Notes under the pieces: model-generated | The model's database searches: none | Told to the model about the DNA's origin: nothing | Seen by the model: only the letters and a program-made list of their open reading frames with translations | DNA from: Sulfuricurvum sp. | GTDB taxonomy: Bacteria > Campylobacterota > Campylobacteria > Campylobacterales > Sulfurimonadaceae | Direction of reading: 5' to 3' | Length of the DNA stretch: 12,906 nt | NCBI GenBank assembly: GCA_022729835.1 | Contig: DZBC01000031.1 | Coordinates: 1 to 12,906 of the forward strand | Position numbers and translations under genes: made by a program | Part shown: one piece after another, positions 4,959 through 11,816 of the stretch | Position numbering within the stretch: position 1 is the first letter of the stretch | Layout of the letters: each line of letters starts with the position of its first letter

Positions 4959-7459
4959 ATCTCGATGCGGCGTAAGATAAGGGCGCTGGCGTAGGGGACG
5001 GCTTGAATGTAGAGCGTGAGTGCGAAGATGTAGACCTCGGTGATGGCACTGGTGTTCAAAACCACCAGAGCAGTTGCGCCGATAAAAAGCGCTGAGCCGA
5101 GCAGGGTTTCATAAAAGATCGGGTTGGCCGTCTTCTTTTTGGTGTTGCCCCCTTTTTCGGTGCGTTTAAAGGGGAGTCCGTCGCGCACGAAGCCGTCATA
5201 GACCGCCTTGAAGATGGTCAGTTGCAGGCTCATCGCCGCAATAGCGCCCAGCAGACTCTCTCTAAAGCCCACCCCCACGCGGTGACGGTAGAGAATGAAG
5301 GCGTGCAAGATATTGACCAAAAACGCGGTCACAATCGGCAGTGTGAGCGAAAGGGTCGGAATGGTCACACCCACCAGCAAAATGACCGGCACCCAGATGA
5401 CGTTGAGTATCGCAGTGAGTGGTCCCATCGCGTCAAAGAGCCAGAGCAGCCAGCCGGAGACAAAGTGGTGTTTTTGCTGCGGTGAGAGGTTTGTCGCATC
5501 AGGCTTGAAGTAACGCCAATGCTTTTTGAGAATCTGAATCGCGCCATACGCCCAACGGTGGCGCTGGTTTTTAAACGCTTCGATGGTGTCAGGCAACAGC
5601 CCCCAACCGTAGCGGCGGTCGGTGTAGTGCGCACTGTAGCCCGCCTCAAAGAGCCGCAGCCCCAGTTCGGAGTCCTCCACGATGGTATCGACCCCCCAGC
5701 CACCGACCTCCATCATGGCGCTTAGCCGCACCATAAGCATCGTGCCGTGCGCGACGATGGCATTCTCTTCGTTGCGGATCACCATACCGATATCGAAAAA
5801 GCCCATATATTCGGCGTTCATCGCCGTTTTGATAAGTGATTCATCACCGTCGCGGTGGTCTTGCGGCGCTTGGACGATCGCCACTTTGGGATCTTCAAAG
5901 AGCGGCAGCAGATCGCGCAGCCAATCCTCACTCACCACATAGTCGGCATCGAGCACCGCGATAATCTCCGCTTTTGGGCTGGTGTAGTGTAGCGCGTCGT
6001 TGAGCGCTCCGGCCTTGAAGCCCTTACATGTAATGTTCAAAAAGACAAAACGCTCCCCGAGCTCCGCACAGAGCGCTTCAATTGGCTCTGTGTAAAACGC
6101 TTCTGGGGTGTTATTGATGATCACCAACACCTCATAGTTTGTGTACTCGAGCCTTGAGAGTGCGCGAAGGGTCTCTGCAAGTACGCTGGGCTGCTCTTTG
6201 TAGGCGGGGACATGAATGGAGACAAAGGGGGCGAAGGTGGCATTTTCATTGGGCGCAATCAACCGAAGCGGCTCAAAACCCATAGTGCATTTAAAAAGTT
6301 CATTGACCTTTGCGAGCGTCGTGACCGCCAGCGGCAGCATCAGCACGATCCCCATCGCCCACATGATCCACATACCTGCATTCATATAGTTCACAAAAGG
6401 GTAAAAGAGCGCCACGGAAAGACCAAAACCCATCGCCTGCGCCGCCAGAGCATAGGTCGTCGCATGGGCGAGATTGGCCCTTTGATGGCGCAATCCGAAA
6501 AAGGCAAACATCAGTCCAAAAAGAATAGAGAGTATCATCTGATAAGGCCAGTAAGGGTTGAGCAGGGTCTCCTGATCAAATTGAAACTTGGGTTCGCGCT
6601 TGGCGGTATAAAGCCCCCAATACGGCCCCACGCTCCCCTCGTGCACCCCTTTCCACGGCTGATCAAAAGCCTCAACAATGTTATAAGTCCACCCTTCGCG
6701 CTCTGCTTGTGCTACGAAACTGCTGATCATCTCGATCTGAAATATGGGTGAAGCTTTGGCCGCACGGTTGTTATAGCCCCGGCTGGGCCAACCAAACTCC
6801 CCGATCACTATCTTTTTGAGGGGATAGAGCGCGCCTAGCTCCTCCATGTGCGATTTGGTAAATTCCATCGTCTCATGGGTGTCGATACGCTCCCAATAGG
6901 GCAGAATATGCACATTAATAAAATCAACAGCTTCAGCGAGTTTTGGAGCTTTGATCCACACCGACCAAATCTCTGCCGTCGTCACCGGCAAGGCGCTCAT
7001 TGATCGCACGGTTTCAATGGCTACGATCAGCTCCTCGGGTTTAAGATCATCACGCAACAACACCTCGTTTCCGACGATGATCGTATCCACCAGCGGCTGA
7101 TACATGCGCAAAAATTCCCGCGCCCGCATGATCTCATAACTATTCTCCTGCGTATCAGGCCCCAACCAGAGCCCCAGATCAATCCGCAGATTGTGTGCTC
7201 TGGCATAAGGCGCAATGATAAAAGCGTCCTGAACAGCGTAGGTACGCACCTTTTTGGTGAGCGTGGCAAGAAGAGCAAAGTCACGATTGAGCTGTTCGTG
7301 CGTCGCTATAGAGCGTTCAAAACCCACATAGGGGTTATAAGAAAGGGAGGGCAACAGCGTGTCAATGCGCATGATGGGCGCAACACTCTGGCCCATCATG
7401 AGCCAAATCGTCAGGGGCAACAAAGTGCTCAGTAAAAGAGCTTTAAATATGGTACGCAT
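4940..7459 (-). CDS. GH17-GT2 fusion, NdvB-like beta-glucan synthase/transglycosylase
   Basis: 839 residues in three parts. After a signal-anchor helix (about 4-22), residues 35-300 form a GH17 (beta-1,3-glucanase-like) domain with VGNEVL (acid/base Glu132) and IGEFGWPSRG (nucleophile Glu221), expected in the periplasm. Membrane helices follow (about 303-390). Residues 411-650 form a processive GT2 domain with HVPAYKE, DAD (504-506), IVED (593-596) and QRHRW (632-636), and further helices close the protein. The same architecture is known in NdvB of Pseudomonas aeruginosa, which makes periplasmic or cyclic beta-glucans, with the GH17 part acting as a glucanosyl-transferase. A UDP-glucose-dependent beta-glucan product, remodelled or cyclised by GH17, is therefore inferred. 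All named catalytic residues are present. ATG 7459 follows AGGA closely (7464-7467). It starts 6 nt after lgt, so the two are probably co-transcribed. Confidence 0.85.
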   Translation of the reverse strand: MRTIFKALLLSTLLPLTIWLMMGQSVAPIMRIDTLLPSLSYNPYVGFERSIATHEQLNRDFALLATLTKKVRTYAVQDAFIIAPYARAHNLRIDLGLWLGPDTQENSYEIMRAREFLRMYQPLVDTIIVGNEVLLRDDLKPEELIVAIETVRSMSALPVTTAEIWSVWIKAPKLAEAVDFINVHILPYWERIDTHETMEFTKSHMEELGALYPLKKIVIGEFGWPSRGYNNRAAKASPIFQIEMISSFVAQAEREGWTYNIVEAFDQPWKGVHEGSVGPYWGLYTAKREPKFQFDQETLLNPYWPYQMILSILFGLMFAFFGLRHQRANLAHATTYALAAQAMGFGLSVALFYPFVNYMNAGMWIMWAMGIVLMLPLAVTTLAKVNELFKCTMGFEPLRLIAPNENATFAPFVSIHVPAYKEQPSVLAETLRALSRLEYTNYEVLVIINNTPEAFYTEPIEALCAELGERFVFLNITCKGFKAGALNDALHYTSPKAEIIAVLDADYVVSEDWLRDLLPLFEDPKVAIVQAPQDHRDGDESLIKTAMNAEYMGFFDIGMVIRNEENAIVAHGTMLMVRLSAMMEVGGWGVDTIVEDSELGLRLFEAGYSAHYTDRRYGWGLLPDTIEAFKNQRHRWAYGAIQILKKHWRYFKPDATNLSPQQKHHFVSGWLLWLFDAMGPLTAILNVIWVPVILLVGVTIPTLSLTLPIVTAFLVNILHAFILYRHRVGVGFRESLLGAIAAMSLQLTIFKAVYDGFVRDGLPFKRTEKGGNTKKKTANPIFYETLLGSALFIGATALVVLNTSAITEVYIFALTLYIQAVPYASALILRRIEIYSQRG
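6024..6033. repeat. TTACATGTAA palindrome, copy 6
   Basis: Exact 10-mer in the GT2 part of the GH17-GT2 gene. Here the minus-strand reading is Ile-Thr-Cys-Lys, a different codon phase from most other copies. Confidence 0.85.
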
Positions 7460-7465
7460 TGAATC

Positions 7466-8296
7466 CTAATGGGTTACATGTAAAGAACGTCGGCGCAGAT
7501 AAAACCACAATACCAACGCTAAAATCATCATATAAAGGCTGAGCTCTTGACCTTTGCTCATCCAACCGCCGTAAATAAACCCGAGCTGCACATCCGGCTC
7601 GCGCCAGAACTCCGCCACAAACCGTGCCAACCCGTAAGCAAAGCCGTAAATCAGCACCAATTCACCCTCAAAACGCTTGTGCAAACGGTACATGTAAAGA
7701 ATCACAAACACCACAAGCCCTTCAAGCAGCGCTTCGTAAAGTTGGGAAGGGTGACGCAGCACCCCATCGACGTAGATACCGATGGGCAGCTCCGTAGCGC
7801 GGCCCACCAGCTCTTGGTTGAGAAAGTTGCCGATGCGCCCGAAGATATAGCCCACGGGAATCGCCGTCACCGCCACATCGAGCACCCGACCCATCGGCAC
7901 CTTATGGCGACGATAAAAGAGATAAGAGCCCACAAAAAAGCCGATCACCGCGCCATGATAGCTCATACCGCGAATCCCCACGAACTCGCCCTCTGCGTTG
8001 TAGGGGTTGAAGATCTGCCAAGGAGCGCTAAGATAGGAGGCAGCATTGGGATCATAAAAGAGCACATACCCCAGCCGCGCCCCCAAGATCACGCCGATTT
8101 CCACGTAAATGAAGTAATCATCAAGCTGTTTTGAGGTGAGATCAATGGCATCTTTTTTGACGATCCATTTGGCGGCGTAGAGCGCGGTGAGCAAGGCCAG
8201 TACGTACATAAGCCCGTACCAGTGCACCGGTAAGCCAAACAGTGAAAAGGCCACCGGATCAAACTGCGTATAGATATGTTGCCAAAATTCCATCAT
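7466..8296 (-). CDS. lgt: Prolipoprotein diacylglyceryl transferase Lgt
   Basis: Lgt transfers diacylglycerol from phosphatidylglycerol to the lipobox Cys of prolipoproteins, the first step of lipoprotein maturation in the inner membrane. The 276-residue, multi-membrane-span protein has HWYGLMY (25-31), MSYHGAVIG (111-119, His114 aligning with the essential His of E. coli Lgt), the family signature GRIGNFLNQE (153-162), HPSQLYEALLEG (182-193) and RFVAEFWREPD (225-235). Length and motif order are normal. ATG at 8296 and ATG at 8293 are adjacent; the second is better spaced from AAGGGG. The last codons (SLHVTH) contain a TTACATGTAA palindrome in a part of the protein that is poorly conserved in the family. 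The GH17-GT2 gene begins 6 nt after the stop. Confidence 0.96.
   Translation of the reverse strand: MMEFWQHIYTQFDPVAFSLFGLPVHWYGLMYVLALLTALYAAKWIVKKDAIDLTSKQLDDYFIYVEIGVILGARLGYVLFYDPNAASYLSAPWQIFNPYNAEGEFVGIRGMSYHGAVIGFFVGSYLFYRRHKVPMGRVLDVAVTAIPVGYIFGRIGNFLNQELVGRATELPIGIYVDGVLRHPSQLYEALLEGLVVFVILYMYRLHKRFEGELVLIYGFAYGLARFVAEFWREPDVQLGFIYGGWMSKGQELSLYMMILALVLWFYLRRRSLHVTH
7474..7483. repeat. TTACATGTAA palindrome, copy 7
   Basis: Exact 10-mer in the last codons of lgt (Ser-Leu-His-Val-Thr-His, stop), about 15 nt before the GH17-GT2 start codon. Confidence 0.85.
7688..7697. repeat. GTACATGTAA palindrome variant, copy 8
   Basis: One-base variant inside lgt. On the coding (minus) strand it reads TAC ATG TAC; the exact palindrome in this phase would give TAC ATG TAA, a stop. 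Confidence 0.7.
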
Positions 8297-8319
8297 CCGC
8301 CCCTTGTTTTAAATGCGCA

Positions 8320-8348
8320 AGTATAGCGCAGGGTACGCATCCTTTTAA
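8320..8348 (-). promoter_or_regulatory. Probable sigma70 promoter of lgt
   Basis: On the minus strand TTAAAA (8343-8348), a 17-nt spacer and TATACT (8320-8325): 4/6 and 5/6 matches to consensus. A start near 8313 would give a short leader before the AAGGGG ribosome binding site of lgt. Confidence 0.5.
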
Positions 8349-8403
8349 ATCGACCGACCTCTCCTTCACGCTATGTGTGCCATTTTTAGTAAGACTTTGA
8401 AGC

Positions 8404-8413
8404 TTACATGTAA
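8404..8413. repeat. TTACATGTAA palindrome, copy 9 (intergenic)
   Basis: The only copy outside a gene. It lies between the divergent promoters of lgt and the 8517 gene, about 50-55 bp upstream of each -35 box. Confidence 0.85.
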
Positions 8414-8460
8414 AATCAGAATAAAATCGTTATTAAGAGCAAAATAGTGTGTTTTGTGTA

Positions 8461-8489
8461 TTGAAAATGAAAGAGATTTTGTATAAAAT
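8461..8489 (+). promoter_or_regulatory. Probable sigma70 promoter of the 8517 gene
   Basis: TTGAAA (8461-8466), 17 nt and TAAAAT (8484-8489); the overlapping TATAAA (8482-8487) is an alternative -10 with 15-nt spacing. The region is clearly AT-rich, as usual for promoters in this group, and AAAAGGGG (8504-8511) lies downstream as ribosome binding site. Confidence 0.5.
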
Positions 8490-8516
8490 ATTCAATCCAA
8501 TTTAAAAGGGGTTTAT

Positions 8517-10085
8517 TTGAAATGTGTACAAACAATTGTTTTAACGGCGTGCTTCGGGATCAGCTCGCTCTGGGCAGCAGGTGGTGATATGGTAAACGCT
8601 TATAATCGAGAAATGAACGCGTTAAACGCTTCAATGCGCCTGATGAGAACGGCGGCAGATTATCAAAACAGCTCAAAAAGAGCGCAAGTTGAACAGTATC
8701 TACGAAAGTTGCACGGTGTTGTAGCACAGGTTCCTTCAAACGATCCCAACAAGGCTCAGATGGAAGCCGGAATCGCAGGCTTGGAACGCGGCTATTTGGA
8801 CAATTTAAAAAAATTGGGTATTGCCGAACCCGATCTTGCCGTCAAAGCGACCGCCAGCCAACAATCATCGGCGCAAGAGACTCCCAAAGCAGCTACAGCG
8901 CAAGCCCTCACTGCCGAAGAATCACAGCGTTTGCGACAGTTTAGAAATACGTTTATAGGGCGTGATTATCTTTTTAGAAGCATCGACACCATTGCGCTTC
9001 AAGATTCACAATACCGATCCGAACTCGAAACTGCTCTTAAAACACTCCAAGACTTGCTAGAACCCATCCGTGCCAAAACATTCGACAGAGGGGTACTTAA
9101 GGCGCATGAAGATCTCAAAAATATCGAAGATGCCTACGCTGCGGCGTCCGGTATAAGCCAAAAGCAAGCTGAAAATGCGGGGGATGTCGATCAAGAACTT
9201 AAAACCGTTCAAGAACAGTTTGATCGTGCCACTTTTGATCCAAGACTCCAAGGAAGCTATGAAGATATTGAAAAAACTTCCGACGTCAGGGCTTGGGCTA
9301 CCCAACTCAAGACATGGCAAGAGACCATTCCAAATATTCTTGCCTTTATTGAAAAAGCAAAAAACAACTCATCAAAAGCCCGAACGCCAGAATTTCAAGC
9401 ATACGCCCACTGGTTTAAAAATTCGGTGTCCTACGGGATTGATGAAGCAATCAAAGATAAAATCAACAAATGGGAGCGTATCGCCACCGAAGGCATAAAA
9501 GTCGTCAACGTCCCTAACCCATCATATTTGACCGATGCGCTTAGCAGTCAAGAAGGGGTCAAAAGCGTCATGGATCGCCACAGCAAGGGGAAAAAGTTCT
9601 TGCTGAATCTGATGGCGTTTGAAGAAACTTACCATGGAGCCATCTCACCCAAAACACATGAAAAAGCCCAAAAGTACGAATTTTTAAGTGAAAAGCTCTC
9701 AGACGCATACACCCAAAATATCAAAAATCAAAGAATGCCTCAAGCCGTATCCAACAAACAAGAGCTGCTTGATATCGCCGATAGAATCCTTAAAGGCATT
9801 ACTCCCGAATACCGCGTCTTGGGTCCCATCCAAAAAATGCGTATCACAAGCGACATAGAAGTGACTAATGAAATGCGCTTTGACAATGATGCATGGCGCC
9901 ACAACCAATGGGAGACATTCGCCGTTGCCTTTGCCGAAGCCTACAAAGGCAAGCACTACATCACCTACGCCGTTTTCAAAAAAATCAATGCATACTACGC
10001 AGGCGTTCAACCTGTCGGCAGATGGTATTTGCTCACCATCACACCACAAGGAGCCGGCGAAGAGATTATGAAAGAGCACCTCTAA
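8517..10085 (+). CDS. Secreted, mostly helical protein of unknown function
   Basis: 522 residues that I do not recognise. A TTG start at 8517 is chosen because AAAAGGGG (8504-8511) is 5 nt upstream and because the N-terminus it gives (MKCVQTIVLTACFGISSLWA) is a good Sec signal peptide with cleavage expected near LWA-AGG; the first downstream ATG (8589) would destroy it. The mature protein is charged and mainly helical: a segment with many Asn, Met and Arg (about 22-105), an Ala/Gln/Thr-rich linker (about 108-133), helical regions (about 134-440) and a more compact C-terminus rich in Trp, Tyr and Phe (WRHNQWETFAVAFAEAYKG, VQPVGRWYLLTI). There are no further membrane spans and only one Cys (residue 3) apart from the signal-peptide core. 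It is noticeably AT-richer than the genes on either side and has no TTACATGTAA copy, which could mean acquisition by transfer. Confidence 0.7.
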   Translation: MKCVQTIVLTACFGISSLWAAGGDMVNAYNREMNALNASMRLMRTAADYQNSSKRAQVEQYLRKLHGVVAQVPSNDPNKAQMEAGIAGLERGYLDNLKKLGIAEPDLAVKATASQQSSAQETPKAATAQALTAEESQRLRQFRNTFIGRDYLFRSIDTIALQDSQYRSELETALKTLQDLLEPIRAKTFDRGVLKAHEDLKNIEDAYAAASGISQKQAENAGDVDQELKTVQEQFDRATFDPRLQGSYEDIEKTSDVRAWATQLKTWQETIPNILAFIEKAKNNSSKARTPEFQAYAHWFKNSVSYGIDEAIKDKINKWERIATEGIKVVNVPNPSYLTDALSSQEGVKSVMDRHSKGKKFLLNLMAFEETYHGAISPKTHEKAQKYEFLSEKLSDAYTQNIKNQRMPQAVSNKQELLDIADRILKGITPEYRVLGPIQKMRITSDIEVTNEMRFDNDAWRHNQWETFAVAFAEAYKGKHYITYAVFKKINAYYAGVQPVGRWYLLTITPQGAGEEIMKEHL

Positions 10086-10162
10086 GCGCTACAATTACAA
10101 GCGAATCAGTAATCCATGAGACCGTTCAGGATGACTATATCATTTTCAATAGAGAGGAGTTT

Positions 10163-10261
10163 ATGATGCAATGCCACGAAGTCGATTACGAAATCATGGG
10201 AGACGACCTTCAGGTCGTCGAGGTAGAGCTTGATCCGGGCGAAACTGTGATTGAGCGCTAA
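10163..10261 (+). pseudogene. N-terminal remnant of an AIM24-family (TIGR00266) gene
   Basis: A 32-codon ORF with a strong ribosome binding site (GAGAGGAG, 10152-10159) before tandem ATGs at 10163 and 10166. Its product includes HEVDYEIMGDDLQVVEVEL and then DPGETVIER. This matches the conserved start of AIM24/TIGR00266 proteins (xYEIxG...VEVxLxPGExVIAEAG), which are normally 220-270 residues. The reading stops right after GETVI, where homologs continue with AEAG/SGAM, and nothing of the remainder is visible downstream. The stop (TAATG) overlaps the next gene's start, so the remnant may still be translated and feed ribosomes to it. An 18-nt hairpin (arms GACGACCT/AGGTCGTC, 10202-10219) lies inside. 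Confidence 0.6.
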
Positions 10262-11385
10262 TGATGAGTAACGATATCCACACCGAAACCATCACCCGCT
10301 CCTACGGTTCGCGTCTGGGCGACTCTCTGAAGGGAATTCTCTTTGGACTGGCACTACTGGTGGGCGCAACACTGCTCATCTGGTACAACGAAGGTCGCAG
10401 CGTAGAGCGCTCTGAAACGCTCTCGCAGGGACTCGCCGCTACGCACGCACTGCCGCAGCCGCTCTATGATCCGATCAACGATGGAAAACTACTACACCTC
10501 AGCGGCGAATTACGCGGCGGTTCTTTGCTTGACCCGCTGTTTGGTGTCCACGCAAAGGGCGTGATGCTGATGCGCCATGTCACCATGTATCAGTGGCACG
10601 AAGAGATCAGCGAAGAGACCAAGCAAGAGCTCGGCGGCAAAGAGACCATCACCAAAACCTACCGCTACCAGACCGCATGGAGCGATTCGCCCATTGACTC
10701 ATCTTATTTCAAAAAACCGATTGAGCATCAAAATCCACCTTTTGCATACACAAAAGAGCAGTTTGACACCACGGCAACGCTGGGTGATTTTACCCTTGAA
10801 CCAAGACTGGTTCATGAAGCCGACGGCTGGCGCAACCATACACCCCAAAACATCCAAACCGTGACAGAAGCAAAGCTGGTAGGTGACGCGCTCTACATCG
10901 GTGCCAATCCCGCTACGCCGCAAGTTGGCGATGTCAAAATCACCTACACGATCGTTCCAGAGGGCCTCTACAGTGTTATAGCCCGCCAAAATCCGCAAAA
11001 GATTCTCAGCTTTTACACCACACCTAATCTTGGCGAAATCGCCTTTATTCAAGCGGGCATCCACACTTCCGAAGCCATTTTTGCACAAGCAAAGCGTGAA
11101 AACAGCATCATGGCATGGGGGCTTCGCGCGCTGGGACTTCTCTTGATGTTTAGCGGCTTCATGCTCGTGATGGGGCCGCTCTCTACGCTGGCATCGGTAG
11201 TCCCTTTTTTGGGTAACCTTGTCGGTATCGGCACCGCACTGATTGCCGCCATTCTCACGCTGATACTTGGCGGCGGCATCATCGTCATTGCGTGGTTCGC
11301 GCATCGTCCGTGGCTCGCCGGAGTGCTATTGCTGCTCATTGCGGCCTTTGTCTATTGGGGAATACGCCGTAAAAAAGCCGCTTAA
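10261..11385 (+). CDS. TMEM43-family membrane protein
   Basis: 374 residues (ATG 10261, or ATG 10264 directly after). The N-terminus RSYGSRLGDSLKGILFG (13-29), then a membrane helix ending in IWYNEGRSVER (40-50), is the hallmark of the TMEM43/DUF1625 family, named after the eukaryotic inner nuclear membrane protein LUMA; bacterial members have no established function. A large soluble loop (about 51-275) contains GELRGG, DPLFGV, MYQWHEEISEETK and SYFKKPIEHQNPPF. Three or four membrane helices close the protein (about 280-370), with a basic end (RRKKAA). The family topology puts the loop outside the cytoplasm. The start overlaps the stop of the AIM24 remnant by 1 nt and lacks a strong ribosome binding site of its own, suggesting translational coupling. 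Confidence 0.85.
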   Translation: MMSNDIHTETITRSYGSRLGDSLKGILFGLALLVGATLLIWYNEGRSVERSETLSQGLAATHALPQPLYDPINDGKLLHLSGELRGGSLLDPLFGVHAKGVMLMRHVTMYQWHEEISEETKQELGGKETITKTYRYQTAWSDSPIDSSYFKKPIEHQNPPFAYTKEQFDTTATLGDFTLEPRLVHEADGWRNHTPQNIQTVTEAKLVGDALYIGANPATPQVGDVKITYTIVPEGLYSVIARQNPQKILSFYTTPNLGEIAFIQAGIHTSEAIFAQAKRENSIMAWGLRALGLLLMFSGFMLVMGPLSTLASVVPFLGNLVGIGTALIAAILTLILGGGIIVIAWFAHRPWLAGVLLLLIAAFVYWGIRRKKAA

Positions 11386-11457
11386 TCCCGCAATGAAATA
11401 TTGCCAATATAAAAATATGTTACCATGCAAGCCTATCTTGGGTAAAAAGGAGTCATC

Positions 11458-11811
11458 ATGGAAATGGTCAATTGGTATGTCTCGGTACTGAAAAACTATG
11501 TAGGTTTTACGGGTCGCGCCGGTCGCGCTGAGCTTTGGTTTTTTGTTTTAGCAAGTTTCTTGATCTCACTGATCTTGAATATGCTCTCCAACACGCTTGG
11601 TATGATCTACGCTCTGGCCGTTATGGTCCCTAGCATCGCCGTGGGTGTGCGCCGCATGCACGATATCGGCAAAAGTGGCTGGTGGCTGCTCGTTGGCCTT
11701 ATCCCCATCCTTGGTTTGTTGGCACTGATCTATTTCTACGTTCAAAAAAGTGATGAAAGCGAAAACATCTACGGCCCCAGCGCACCCGCCACACCGTATT
11801 CTCCTCTTTGA
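11458..11811 (+). CDS. DUF805 family inner-membrane protein
   Basis: 117 residues preceded by a strong ribosome binding site (AAAAAGGAG, 11444-11452). FTGRAGRAELWFF (17-29) and the later VGVRRMHDIGKSGWWLL are the two conserved motifs of DUF805 (YhaH/YhaI-type) proteins. Three or four hydrophobic segments span the membrane, and the tail (QKSDESENIYGPSAPA) is polar, with the usual N-x-YGP element. Length is normal. Its molecular function is not established. The 72-nt gap after the TMEM43 gene is AT-rich and could hold its own promoter, but I see no clear -35/-10 pair. It ends 5 nt before the stop of the convergent iron-sulfur gene, with no evident terminator between. Confidence 0.88.
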   Translation: MEMVNWYVSVLKNYVGFTGRAGRAELWFFVLASFLISLILNMLSNTLGMIYALAVMVPSIAVGVRRMHDIGKSGWWLLVGLIPILGLLALIYFYVQKSDESENIYGPSAPATPYSPL

Positions 11812-11816
11812 GGAGT

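Noticed and set aside
6212..6751. 179-codon open frame on the plus strand within the GH17-GT2 gene
   Set aside because: The opposite strand encodes continuous conserved GH17 and membrane segments; this frame is His/Arg/Lys-rich with no domain.
7547..8134. 195-codon open frame antisense to lgt
   Set aside because: It lies wholly over conserved Lgt motifs and its product has no recognisable features.
8404..8413. Intergenic TTACATGTAA as a specific operator for lgt or the 8517 gene
   Set aside because: The same word occurs in many coding regions, and this copy lies 50-55 bp upstream of both -35 boxes, so a specific operator role cannot be claimed from its position.
10202..10219. GC-rich hairpin (GACGACCT/AGGTCGTC) as a terminator
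   Set aside because: It has no T-run after it, lies in the middle of a translated ORF, and its bases encode residues expected from the AIM24 family (DDLQVV).
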